Below are positions 1-7,854 of a stretch of DNA of 33,238 nucleotides, piece by piece. The notes beneath the pieces are model-generated. The model made no database searches and was not told the origin of the DNA. It was given only the letters and a program-made list of their open reading frames with translations. A program made the translations under genes and the position numbers. Source of the stretch: an archaeon (GTDB taxonomy: Archaea; Iainarchaeota; Iainarchaeia; Iainarchaeales; Iainarchaeaceae); NCBI GenBank assembly GCA_005239615.1, contig SBBR01000060.1:1-33238 (forward strand), given 5' to 3'. The first letter of the stretch is position 1. Every line of letters starts with the position of its first letter.

Positions 1-944
1 ATTGACATGCCTGCATTTTTCTCTATGAGGGTGTCGGTGTCAACCAGATTCATACCGGAAAGAGCGGCGATTTCCTTCGCCACATATGATTTTCCCGTGC
101 CCATGAAGCCTATAAGGGCTATGTTGCCGCAGCTCTTTTCCCGGGGAACAGGCACGAGCGTGGTCGAGGTGTAGAGTGCCTCCCGCATTACCTCTACCGG
201 CGCTTTTTTTCCAGTGAAAATTTCGAAAGATTGCGAGCCGGCAAACAGGAGCCACTCGCGCGCGTCAATTACCTTGCATCCCTTTTTTGCGGCAGCCACG
301 GAGAGCTTTGGGGCCGTGGAATAGTTGGCGTCGAGAACAGAAGTTTTTGCGCTGAGAAGCCCTGAAGGTATTATACTTTCGGAAGTGCTTATGGCAGATA
401 CAATCACATCAGCATCAGGAATCGTTTTCCTCAAATCTGAATCCGAAAGGCCACAGTATGCGCAGCCGAGTTTTTCCGAAATTTCCTTCGCCCTGCTGAC
501 TGTGCGGTTCATTACTGTGACATCAGCGCCTTCACCTATGAGCGCAGCGATGGCGGAGCGCCCTGCCCCTCCAGTACCCAACACGCACGCTTTAGAGCCA
601 TTAAGCCTCACACCATTTTGCAATAAAGCCTGCGCAACGCCGAATGTGTCGGTGTTGTAGCCGGTGATTTTCACTGATTTGATTGTGATACAGTTCACGG
701 AGCCGGTTTTGCCGACGCTTGCGTCTAGCCTGTCCGAGGCCGCGGCGAATTCGTCCTTGAATGGAGAGGTGATGTTCATTCCCTTCACCCCAAGGTTAGC
801 TGCAGTCTCAAGTGCTTCATTTGCACTGTCCGCGGCTATACGAAGATACCTTGCATCGATTGAGAGTGATGCGAACGCGGCGTTTTGCATCTGCGGGCTC
901 ATGCTGTGAAGAACAGGCTTTCCTGTCACTGCGTAAAGGTCCAT
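1..944 (-). CDS. aroE/aroK: Bifunctional shikimate dehydrogenase - shikimate kinase, 3' end cut by window edge
   Basis: Two consecutive shikimate pathway steps in one chain: NADPH reduction of 3-dehydroshikimate, then phosphorylation of shikimate. The reverse-strand frame from ATG at 944 is open to base 1. Residues 1 to about 270 are AroE: HSMSPQMQN at the substrate site, TSPFKDE with the catalytic lysine, YNTDTFG with the catalytic aspartate, and LGTGGAGRSA as the NADP Rossmann loop followed by MNRT. From about residue 280 a second domain starts with a P-loop, GFMGTGKSYVAKE, then VDTDTLIEKNAGMS, typical of the bacterial NMP-kinase-like AroK. Most archaea use an unrelated GHMP-type shikimate kinase, so this domain is probably of bacterial origin. 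An AGGTGG ribosome site lies just upstream. It follows aroB by 47 bases and is probably in the same operon. The kinase C-terminus is outside the window. Confidence 0.9.
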   Translation of the reverse strand, partial: MDLYAVTGKPVLHSMSPQMQNAAFASLSIDARYLRIAADSANEALETAANLGVKGMNITSPFKDEFAAASDRLDASVGKTGSVNCITIKSVKITGYNTDTFGVAQALLQNGVRLNGSKACVLGTGGAGRSAIAALIGEGADVTVMNRTVSRAKEISEKLGCAYCGLSDSDLRKTIPDADVIVSAISTSESIIPSGLLSAKTSVLDANYSTAPKLSVAAAKKGCKVIDAREWLLFAGSQSFEIFTGKKAPVEVMREALYTSTTLVPVPREKSCGNIALIGFMGTGKSYVAKEIAALSGMNLVDTDTLIEKNAGMS

Positions 945-991
945 TTCAACCACCTGTAACCAGCCAATCGCACCGGCAGCCAAAGCACGGC

Positions 992-2029
992 TCAAGCACC
1001 GTCCAGCGCCTTCAACGCTCCAGCAATTCCATCAAGGCTTATCCTCTGAATCACCGGTTTCCCGATGCCTGAAAGGAGCACCATGTTTATTTCTACCCCT
1101 CGCCTCTTCTTGTCCTTGCGGATTGCATCAAGAACAAGGGCACAGTTAAAATTTATTTTTGTTGGGAGGCCGAACTTTTCTATCAGCGAGACCATCCTGC
1201 CAGCCTCAGTCCGCTTCAGGAGACCTGTTGAAACGGAAACCTGCACTGCAGCAGCCATTCCCACCGCAACAGCATGTCCATGCCTGATTCTCGTGGTTTT
1301 CTCAATTGCGTGGCCGAGCGTGTGCCCGAAGTTTAGAATCATCCTCTGTCCGGACTCAAGCTCGTCGCCCTGCACCACTTTCACCTTCACCGCAACCGAG
1401 TCGGAAATGGCCTTTTCAAGCGCCCCTTCATCGCCGGAGAGGAGCGCGGCTGAATTTTTCCCGAGAAACGCGAAAAGCCTCTGGTCGCCAATCGCCGCAT
1501 GCTTTATCACCTCGGCAAAGCCGCTGGCCAGCTCTTGTGGAGGAAGCGTTTTGAGGAAAGCGAAATCAATGAGGCAGAACTCTGGCTGCCTGAAAGTGCC
1601 TATGAGGTTTTTGTAGGAATCGAGGTTTACACCGTTTTTCCCACCGATTGCGGCATCGGACTGCGCAAGGAGCGTTGTGGGCACGAGGCCAAGGCGGAGG
1701 CCGCGAAGGTAGGTGGACGCGGCAAAGCCCGCAACGTCACACACAACGCCTCCCCCTATTCCGACTACCATCGCGGAGCGGTCGAGCTCGAGCGAGAGGA
1801 ACCTGCGGTAAATCCGCTCCACTGCCTCAAGGGTCTTTGCCCCTTCACCAAGCCCTATTTCAACCACTTCCGCCTCCTTGGGAAAATCCTTCGAGTGGAG
1901 CCTGGAGACGGACTTATCCGTGATTATGACGATTTTTCCCGTGCCACAGTATTTGGGAAGGTTTGCGAGCTTCTCCCCGACAAGTATCCTGCATTGCCCG
2001 GATTTTGCCGCGAGTACGAGCTCCCTCAT
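992..2029 (-). CDS. aroB: 3-dehydroquinate synthase
   Basis: Converts DAHP to 3-dehydroquinate, the second shikimate pathway step, using NAD and a divalent metal. 345 residues, normal for bacterial-type AroB. The nucleotide loop GIGGGVVCDVAGFAASTYLR, the substrate segment VPTTLLAQSDAAIGGKNGVN, GFAEVIKHA, and the metal histidines in NFGHTLGHAIEK and HGHAVAVGM are all present. Many archaea lack AroB and make dehydroquinate from a different precursor (the AroA'/DHQ synthase II route), so this cell uses the classical route. The ATG overlaps the DAHP synthase stop as ATGA, which implies translational coupling. Confidence 0.96.
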   Translation of the reverse strand: MRELVLAAKSGQCRILVGEKLANLPKYCGTGKIVIITDKSVSRLHSKDFPKEAEVVEIGLGEGAKTLEAVERIYRRFLSLELDRSAMVVGIGGGVVCDVAGFAASTYLRGLRLGLVPTTLLAQSDAAIGGKNGVNLDSYKNLIGTFRQPEFCLIDFAFLKTLPPQELASGFAEVIKHAAIGDQRLFAFLGKNSAALLSGDEGALEKAISDSVAVKVKVVQGDELESGQRMILNFGHTLGHAIEKTTRIRHGHAVAVGMAAAVQVSVSTGLLKRTEAGRMVSLIEKFGLPTKINFNCALVLDAIRKDKKRRGVEINMVLLSGIGKPVIQRISLDGIAGALKALDGA

Positions 2030-2847
2030 TTGAGGCCCTCCATAAACCTGCGCAGCGGCCTTATGCGCTCCATCATGGCGGAAAAAACATCAGGCGTAAG
2101 GGCCTGTTCCTTGTCGCTCAGAGCCTCTGCCGGGTTCCTGTGGACCTCGACAATGAGGCCGTCCGAGCCGCATGCGACAGCGGCAAGGCTCATCATCGGA
2201 ATGAGGCTCACCTTCCCGGTGCCGTGCGTGGGGTCAACTATCACAGGGAGGTGCGTGAGTTCCTTCGCAGCGCACACAGCGCTTAGGTCAAGGGTGTTCC
2301 GTGTGTATGTCTCGAATGTCCTTATGCCGCGCTCACAGAGTATCACGTTCGGGTTGCCTTCGTGGAGAATGTACTCCGCGCAGTTGAGCCACTCCTCAAT
2401 GGTAGAGTGCATGCCGCGCTTCAGCAGCACTGGCTTGCTGGATTTCCCGGCCTCCTTCAGGAGTGCGAAGTTCTGCATGTTGCGTGCGCCAATTTGGAGG
2501 ACATCCGCGTACTCGCTGACCCACGAAACATCCCTCGTGTCAATGACCTCGGTGACAATGGGAAGTCCTGTTTCTTCCCTTGCCTTTTCCAGTATCTTGA
2601 GGCCCTTGAATCCGAGGCCTTGGAATGAGTATGGGGAGGTGCGTGGCTTGAACGCACCGCCGCGGAGCATATCAGCGCCGGCTGCTTTTACAGCTCTTGC
2701 GGTTTCAAGCACCTGCTCCTCGCTCTCCACACTGCACGGGCCAGCGATTACCGTAAACCCAGTCCCTACCCTCACCTTGCCGACCCTGACGATTGTCCTC
2801 TTCCTGTCCTCAAGGGCCGCGAGCTTTATTCCCTTCATCTCAGCCAT
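2026..2847 (-). CDS. aroF: 3-deoxy-7-phosphoheptulonate (DAHP) synthase, type I-beta
   Basis: Condenses phosphoenolpyruvate and erythrose-4-phosphate to DAHP, the entry to aromatic biosynthesis. About 273 residues. Diagnostic parts are VIAGPCSVESEEQ, RGGAFKPRTSPYSFQGLG, LQIGARNMQNF, LLKRGMHSTIEEW, and VDPTHGTGK. It has no fused ACT or chorismate mutase domain, so no built-in feedback domain is visible. The frame is open further upstream to 2928, but that extension crosses a TATA box at 2871-2878. Translation from the ATG at 2847, about 27 bases below the TATA centre, fits a leaderless transcript and the family N-terminus. First gene of the aroF-aroB-aroEK operon. Confidence 0.94.
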   Translation of the reverse strand: MAEMKGIKLAALEDRKRTIVRVGKVRVGTGFTVIAGPCSVESEEQVLETARAVKAAGADMLRGGAFKPRTSPYSFQGLGFKGLKILEKAREETGLPIVTEVIDTRDVSWVSEYADVLQIGARNMQNFALLKEAGKSSKPVLLKRGMHSTIEEWLNCAEYILHEGNPNVILCERGIRTFETYTRNTLDLSAVCAAKELTHLPVIVDPTHGTGKVSLIPMMSLAAVACGSDGLIVEVHRNPAEALSDKEQALTPDVFSAMMERIRPLRRFMEGLK

Positions 2848-3148
2848 CAAAACCACACCCACGACCAATGTTTTATATCGCACCCAATCGACTGCAAATC
2901 CATGAGCAACCCATTCTGACACATGCATACTAGAGAAAGGTTAAGCCAGCCCACGACCCGGATAAAACTTGATTCCGATTTTTGTGAGCCGGCTTTTCAG
3001 CAGAATGCCAAGCCAAAGCTGAAGAAAAAAAAGCGGTTCGCCCGATACATTTGCGCTTCAGCAGTCATCCAAAAACACTTGGACATTTAAGATATTATTT
3101 ATTACGCCCCAAGCCTTTTTAAAAGAATCCATCGGTCCAAACCCCGGC
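2848..3148. other. Intergenic region between trpA end and aro operon
   Basis: No convincing gene. It holds the aro promoter on the right strand side and the trp operon 3' end. Several short A/T runs are present, including a T5 run on the reverse strand near 3072-3076 that could end trp transcripts. CTTTTTAAAAG near 3115-3125 looks TATA-like but has no gene behind it. Confidence 0.5.
2871..2878 (-). promoter_or_regulatory. TATA box of the aro operon
   Basis: Reverse strand reads CGATATAAAACAT. The TATA centre is about 27 bases before the ATG at 2847, as expected for a leaderless archaeal promoter. Confidence 0.55.
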
Positions 3149-3940
3149 TTAACGCTTCGAAACAGCCTCGGCCATCACCTCCGCAAAACCCGCAGCTGCG
3201 GCAACTGCTCCTGCCTCGTCGAACCCGTTGTCCTGCGCCACGAACTTCGAGTAAATGTTTATGAGCCCGCTGCCGACAATCACGCCATCAGCCCCCGCGC
3301 CAATGTATGCCCTTGCCTGTTCCGGCGAGGAAACCCCAAATCCAACAAAGAGCCTCGCTCCCCTGCCGGCAATTTTCCTGACTGACCTGACAAACGCAAC
3401 GCTCTCCCGAGAAACGCTCCCACGGGCACCGGTGACGCCTTTTGCCGAGACAAGATAAGTGAAAGAGCGATTGGCAATGCCGCTACCTTCAGCCAACATC
3501 TTTATTCTTTCTGGCGGCGTGTTCGGGGCAACCATTCTTATTATTTCGATGCCATGTTTTGTAGCAAGCGACTCGAAAGCAGGGTCCTCTCCAAGAGGGA
3601 GGTCGGGAATTATAAGCGCCTGTGCCCCGGCCTCAGTCATTCTTTTAAGGAACTTTTCTTGCCCGAACGAGAATATGATGTTGTAATAGGTCATCAGGGC
3701 GAAATCGTTCTTGATTCCATCGGCGCGTAGCCTTCCCAAGAGGCTGAAAACATCGTTTGCGGTTGTTCCTCGCGCAAGAGAGCGCTGGCTCGCGGCCTGA
3801 ATAGTAGGGCCGTCGGCAATCGGGTCGGAGAACGGTATGCCAAGCTCTATTATGCCGGAGTGCGGCGCAAGGACTTTTACCAGGCGGAAGGTGAAGCCCA
3901 TACCATAATCGCCGCAGCAGACGTAAGGCACGAAGGTCAT
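3149..3940 (-). CDS. trpA: Tryptophan synthase alpha subunit
   Basis: Cleaves indole-3-glycerol phosphate to indole and glyceraldehyde-3-phosphate and passes indole to TrpB in the alpha2-beta2 complex. 263 residues. The active-site stretch IELGIPFSDPIADGPTIQ carries the catalytic glutamate and aspartate. MTYYNIIFSFG, LIIPDLPLGED, and the phosphate-binding GFGVSSPEQ and GADGVIVGSGL follow in the usual order. The N-terminus is short but keeps the PYVCCGD segment equivalent to the usual PYLTAGDP. Its ATG overlaps the trpB stop by four bases. Last gene of trpEGDCBA. Confidence 0.96.
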   Translation of the reverse strand: MTFVPYVCCGDYGMGFTFRLVKVLAPHSGIIELGIPFSDPIADGPTIQAASQRSLARGTTANDVFSLLGRLRADGIKNDFALMTYYNIIFSFGQEKFLKRMTEAGAQALIIPDLPLGEDPAFESLATKHGIEIIRMVAPNTPPERIKMLAEGSGIANRSFTYLVSAKGVTGARGSVSRESVAFVRSVRKIAGRGARLFVGFGVSSPEQARAYIGAGADGVIVGSGLINIYSKFVAQDNGFDEAGAVAAAAGFAEVMAEAVSKR

Positions 3941-5208
3941 TTGTCTACCCCCTCATCGCCATGCACCAAAGCCACCCTATTTTGGATTGCACCCCAGCCG
4001 TCATTTTTTTGTGGAAAGTTCTTTTCCACGTCCATTATTCTCGACGCGTGCTCCACATCCTTGTCCCCGCGCCCGGAAAGGCACACAATAACCGAGTCGC
4101 CCTTCCTGCAGGACTTCGCAACCTCCGGGAGGTAAGCAATCGCGTGGGCAGATTCTAGAGCTGGAATTATTCCCTCCGTGCGACTGAGTAATTTGAAACC
4201 TTCAAGCGCCTGCCCATCCGTGACGCTCACGTACTTTACCCTTCTGCGCTCGTGCAGCATCGAATGTTCAGGGCCCACAGCAGGGTAGTCAAGCCCCGCC
4301 GAGACGGAGTGCGTGTCCCGAATCTGGCCGTTTTCATTTTCCAGCAGATAAGTCAGCGCGCCGTGCAGGACCCCTGGCCTTCCGTCTCCAGTCAGGCGCG
4401 CGGCGTGCATCCCGCTTGCAATCCCTTTCCCGCCTGCCTCAACTCCGAACATTTTCACCCTGCCACATTTTTTGTCGTCGAGGAAAGGGCCAAACAGACC
4501 GATTGAGTTGCTCCCTCCGCCCACGCATGCGAGCAGGCAAGTGGGGAGCTTTCCCTCCACCTTCAGGATTTGGGCTTTTGCTTCCTTCCCAATCACGGAC
4601 TGGAAGTGCCGGACAATGCTAGGATAAGGGTGTGGGCCCATCGCCGAGCCGATGACATAATGGGTGGTGTCGGAGGTCGTGGCGTAGTCGCGAAGTGCCT
4701 CGTTGATTGCGTCCTTCAGTGTTTTCGAGCCCGCGCCAACAACTTTCACTTCCGCACCGAGCAGCCGCATCCTGTAAACATTTAGGGCCTGCCTCTTCGC
4801 GTCCTCCTCACCCATGTAAACCACGCATTCGAGACCGAGCAGCGCTGCGGCTGTCGCGGTCGCGACTCCGTGCTGGCCAGCGCCGGTTTCGGCGATGAGC
4901 CTTGTTTTTCCCATGCGCCTCGCGAGCAGGGTCTGGCCGATAGTGTTGTTTATCTTGTGCGCACCTGTATGGAGCAAATCCTCGCGCTTGAGGTAAATCT
5001 TTATCCCGAACTTTTTGCTGAGGTTCTGCGCAAAGTAAAGAGGTGTTGGCCTTCCCGCGTACTGTGAAAGGTAATTTCTTACCTCACGCTCGAATTCCCT
5101 CTCCTTAAGGGCTGAGGCGAACTCCCTTTCGAGCCGGTTGAGGGCCGGGACAAGGAGCTCGGAAACATACGAGCCGCCGAACCTGCCGAACCGTTTGATA
5201 TTTTTCAT
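3937..5208 (-). CDS. trpB: Tryptophan synthase beta subunit (TrpB1 type)
   Basis: PLP enzyme joining indole and serine to make tryptophan. 423 residues. FGRFGGSYVSE at the N-terminus, the PLP lysine at about residue 85 in LLHTGAHKINNT, ETGAGQHGVATA with the catalytic glutamate, and the phosphate cup GGGSNSIG are all intact. Its N-terminal FGGxYVxE start and its coupling to trpA mark it as the conventional TrpB1 rather than the stand-alone TrpB2. The start abuts the trpC stop as TGAATG. Confidence 0.97.
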   Translation of the reverse strand: MKNIKRFGRFGGSYVSELLVPALNRLEREFASALKEREFEREVRNYLSQYAGRPTPLYFAQNLSKKFGIKIYLKREDLLHTGAHKINNTIGQTLLARRMGKTRLIAETGAGQHGVATATAAALLGLECVVYMGEEDAKRQALNVYRMRLLGAEVKVVGAGSKTLKDAINEALRDYATTSDTTHYVIGSAMGPHPYPSIVRHFQSVIGKEAKAQILKVEGKLPTCLLACVGGGSNSIGLFGPFLDDKKCGRVKMFGVEAGGKGIASGMHAARLTGDGRPGVLHGALTYLLENENGQIRDTHSVSAGLDYPAVGPEHSMLHERRRVKYVSVTDGQALEGFKLLSRTEGIIPALESAHAIAYLPEVAKSCRKGDSVIVCLSGRGDKDVEHASRIMDVEKNFPQKNDGWGAIQNRVALVHGDEGVDK

Positions 5209-6060
5209 TCAGCCTCCCTCCAGCCGCAGCTCGCGGACCTTTGCCGCAAGGTCATCCGCCTTCCACAGCGCCGTTCCTACTAGAATGCCTTTCGCGCCAA
5301 CAAAGCGTAGGAATTCCGCGTCTTTCCTGTCCCGCACCCCGCTCTCGCTTATGAGCGGTCTGTCGAGCTCCATGCCCTTAGGGACGGATTCAATGAACCT
5401 TTTCGTGTGGTAGAGGTCAACCCTGAGGGTTTTGAGGTCGCGGTTGTTCACGCCGATGATGTCTGCCTTTGTCCTGAGCGCAGCCCCTAGCTCTACGGCA
5501 TCGTAGCATTCGAGCAAAACCTCAAGGCCAAGCGCGTGAGCCTTGTCAACCATCCTTCCCAAATCAAGGCCGAGCCTTTTTGCGACCGTAGCGACGAGGA
5601 GCATGCAGTCCGCGCCGTAGAATGCCGCGGCATGGATTTGGGAGTCGTCAATGACGAAGTCCTTGAAGAGCACAGGAAGGCCTACCTGCTTTGATACAGC
5701 AATGTGCGCCAGCTGGCCTTTGAATATTTTCGGCTCCACGACCACAGAAATCGCGTCCGCGCCGCAGTCGCGGAAGGTCATCGCGGTTTTTTTGACATCA
5801 ATGTTCTCGAATGAGTACTCACCGGCAGGAGAAGCGTGCTTTATTTCCGAAATGAGGCTGAACTTCCTTTGCTCGAGCGTCTGGCGCAGCGAAACCTTTT
5901 GCACAATCGGCCTTACCTTGCCCACAGTGCCGTAATAGCCTGACTCGACGTTCTCCTCTGCCTGCGCGATGAACGTGTCGAGTATGTCGCCTCCAAAGCC
6001 GGCTTTTGCGTGGCCTGCGCGCATATCAGCTTGCTTTGCCGAAACATTCCCTGTATCCAT
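5209..6060 (-). CDS. trpC: Indole-3-glycerol-phosphate synthase
   Basis: Closes the indole ring from CdRP. 283 residues in a single TIM barrel with a predicted 25-30 residue N-terminal lead. The catalytic lysine sits in LISEIKHASPA, the second lysine in VLFKDFVID, followed by LLECYDAVE, IGVNNRDLKTL and the phosphate site ISESGV. No phosphoribosylanthranilate isomerase (TrpF) domain is fused to it. It abuts trpD upstream (TGAATG) and trpB downstream. Confidence 0.96.
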   Translation of the reverse strand: MDTGNVSAKQADMRAGHAKAGFGGDILDTFIAQAEENVESGYYGTVGKVRPIVQKVSLRQTLEQRKFSLISEIKHASPAGEYSFENIDVKKTAMTFRDCGADAISVVVEPKIFKGQLAHIAVSKQVGLPVLFKDFVIDDSQIHAAAFYGADCMLLVATVAKRLGLDLGRMVDKAHALGLEVLLECYDAVELGAALRTKADIIGVNNRDLKTLRVDLYHTKRFIESVPKGMELDRPLISESGVRDRKDAEFLRFVGAKGILVGTALWKADDLAAKVRELRLEGG

Positions 6061-7113
6061 TCATTTCCCGCCCTGAACCGAAAATGCCTTCAATGCATTA
6101 AGCTTCGCCATAGCACTCCCGGAATCTATTGATTTTTCAGCAAGCGAAATCCCCTGCTTCAGCGAAGATACCTTTCCGGAAACATAAATTGCTGCACCGG
6201 AGTTCATAAGGACGATGTCTCGTGCTGGCCCGGCCTTTCCAGAGAGCACTTCTAGTATTATTTTCGCGCTCTCCTCAGGGTTTACCGCCACGAGCTCATC
6301 TAGCGTAGACATCATTAAACCAAAATCCTGTGGGGAGATTTTATACTCTTTTGTCTTGGCTTGTGAAACGTTATTCTCGGCGGCGGATTCGATTTCAACA
6401 ATGGTTGTCGGAGCGCTGATGCTAATTTCATCGGTATCGCTGCTGAGGACCATTGCCTTCTCCGTGCCGAGCCTGCCCAGCGCCCCGGCCACCTTTTGAA
6501 CGAGCGCCTTGTCGTAAACTCCTATCACCTGCCTCCTGACGCCAGCTGGGTTGCAGAGTGGCCCAAGGATGTTGAACACAGTCTTGAAGCCGAGGGCTTT
6601 GCGCACGGGAGCGACGTTTTTCATCGCTGGGTGGAAGGCTTGGGAGAACATGAACGTTATTCCGGCGCCGGCAAGCTGCTGCTCGGCATCGTGCTGCGAC
6701 ATTGCCATTGGCACTCCGAGCTTTTCAATCACATCCATGCTGCCGCTCTGGCTGGATGCCTTCCGGTTGCCGTGCTTTGCGACAACTGCTCCGGCACCAG
6801 CAGCCACGAACGCCGAGCACGTCGAGACATTGAATGTGCCGCTGCCGTCCCCTCCCGTGCCACAGTTGTCCACCATGAAATCGGCGCGGAAATTCACGCG
6901 CAGCGAGGCAGCACGCATTATTTTTACAAAGGCAGTTATCTCCACAACGGTCTCGCCCTTCTCCTTAATCAGCGTGAGGAACGAGGCCAGGTCAGCATGG
7001 CTGACGTTGCCGTGCATTATCTCGTGCATGCAGAATCCCGCCTCCTCGCTGCCGAGGTCCGCTTTCAGCGCTAGTTTTTTCAGAAGCGATTCAAAGCTCG
7101 GGTCCTGCATCAC
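6061..7113 (-). CDS. trpD: Anthranilate phosphoribosyltransferase
   Basis: Transfers phosphoribose from PRPP to anthranilate. 350 residues. The PRPP site DNCGTGGDGSGTFNVST, the anthranilate-side motif KHGNRKASSQSGSMDVIEKLG region, FHPAMKNVAPVRKALG and FNILGPLCNPA match the family. The metal-binding aspartates correspond to SSDTDEIS. The ATG overlaps the trpG stop (ATGA), so it is coupled to the glutaminase. It is a separate protein, not a TrpGD fusion. Confidence 0.96.
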   Translation of the reverse strand: MMQDPSFESLLKKLALKADLGSEEAGFCMHEIMHGNVSHADLASFLTLIKEKGETVVEITAFVKIMRAASLRVNFRADFMVDNCGTGGDGSGTFNVSTCSAFVAAGAGAVVAKHGNRKASSQSGSMDVIEKLGVPMAMSQHDAEQQLAGAGITFMFSQAFHPAMKNVAPVRKALGFKTVFNILGPLCNPAGVRRQVIGVYDKALVQKVAGALGRLGTEKAMVLSSDTDEISISAPTTIVEIESAAENNVSQAKTKEYKISPQDFGLMMSTLDELVAVNPEESAKIILEVLSGKAGPARDIVLMNSGAAIYVSGKVSSLKQGISLAEKSIDSGSAMAKLNALKAFSVQGGK

Positions 7114-7853
7114 GCATCACCTTTACCTTTTCGTATCTTAACAGGCTTTGCCACGGCTGCCAAAGCTCTTGTGGGGATTTTGGTCTTGATGTTGACAAAG
7201 TTGCCCAGGATTTTCTCACCTTCAGGGGTCATTATTGACTCCGGGTGGAACTGCACTCCGAAAATCGGGAATCTCTTGTGCTGCAGCCCCATTATCACGC
7301 CATCGTCGCTCCTCGCTGTTATCTCAAGGCAATCTGGCAAGGATTTTTCTTCCGCGGCAAGTGAGTGGTAGCGCATGACTGACACAGGATTTTTTATCCC
7401 GACAAAAATCCCTTTCCCATCATGCTTAACCATGCTTGTCTTGCCGTGCATCGGCACGGGCGAGCGCACTATTTTTCCGCCGAAAGCGCTTGCGATTCCC
7501 TGATGCCCAAGGCACACCCCAAGCACAGGAATTTCCTTTCCGAGCTCTAGGATTACTTCCCTGCAAACGCCAAAGTCTTGTGGGATTTCTGGGCTGCCGG
7601 GACCTGGGGAAATAACAATCTTGGAATAGCCGCGCGATTTTATCTGCTGGAGAGTGAGCGCGTTGTTCCTCGCAACATCGACCTTGCAGCCCAGCTTTGA
7701 GAGGGCCTGATAGAGGTTGTAGGTGAAGGAGTCGAAGTTGTCCAGCAGTAAAACCCTCTGCTTGGCTTTGCCATAGCCCTGACATGCAGCGTCATGACCG
7801 GCCTTTGCGGCTCCAACTTTTGCCCTTACGTGTAATGTGCCCTGCCCTGCCAT
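7110..7853 (-). CDS. trpG: Anthranilate synthase glutaminase subunit
   Basis: Class I glutamine amidotransferase that supplies ammonia to TrpE. Core motifs are LLLDNFDSFTYNLYQ, ISPGPGSPE, the nucleophile cysteine in LGVCLGHQGI, and the His-Glu pair in GVQFHPESIM. The protein has about 31 residues before the core, longer than usual, and a basic C-terminal tail. The ATG at 7853 lies one base after the trpE stop with GGTG close upstream. A GTG at 7862 would also work and would overlap trpE. Confidence 0.95.
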   Translation of the reverse strand: MAGQGTLHVRAKVGAAKAGHDAACQGYGKAKQRVLLLDNFDSFTYNLYQALSKLGCKVDVARNNALTLQQIKSRGYSKIVISPGPGSPEIPQDFGVCREVILELGKEIPVLGVCLGHQGIASAFGGKIVRSPVPMHGKTSMVKHDGKGIFVGIKNPVSVMRYHSLAAEEKSLPDCLEITARSDDGVIMGLQHKRFPIFGVQFHPESIMTPEGEKILGNFVNIKTKIPTRALAAVAKPVKIRKGKGDA

Positions 7854-7854
7854 T

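Noticed and set aside
1499..2905. Long forward open frame of 468 codons
   Set aside because: It lies opposite aroB and DAHP synthase, whose motifs are unmistakable. The product is low-complexity and Ser/Arg rich without any known domain.
2848..2928. N-terminal extension of DAHP synthase
   Set aside because: It crosses the TATA box, and the family N-terminus fits the ATG at 2847.
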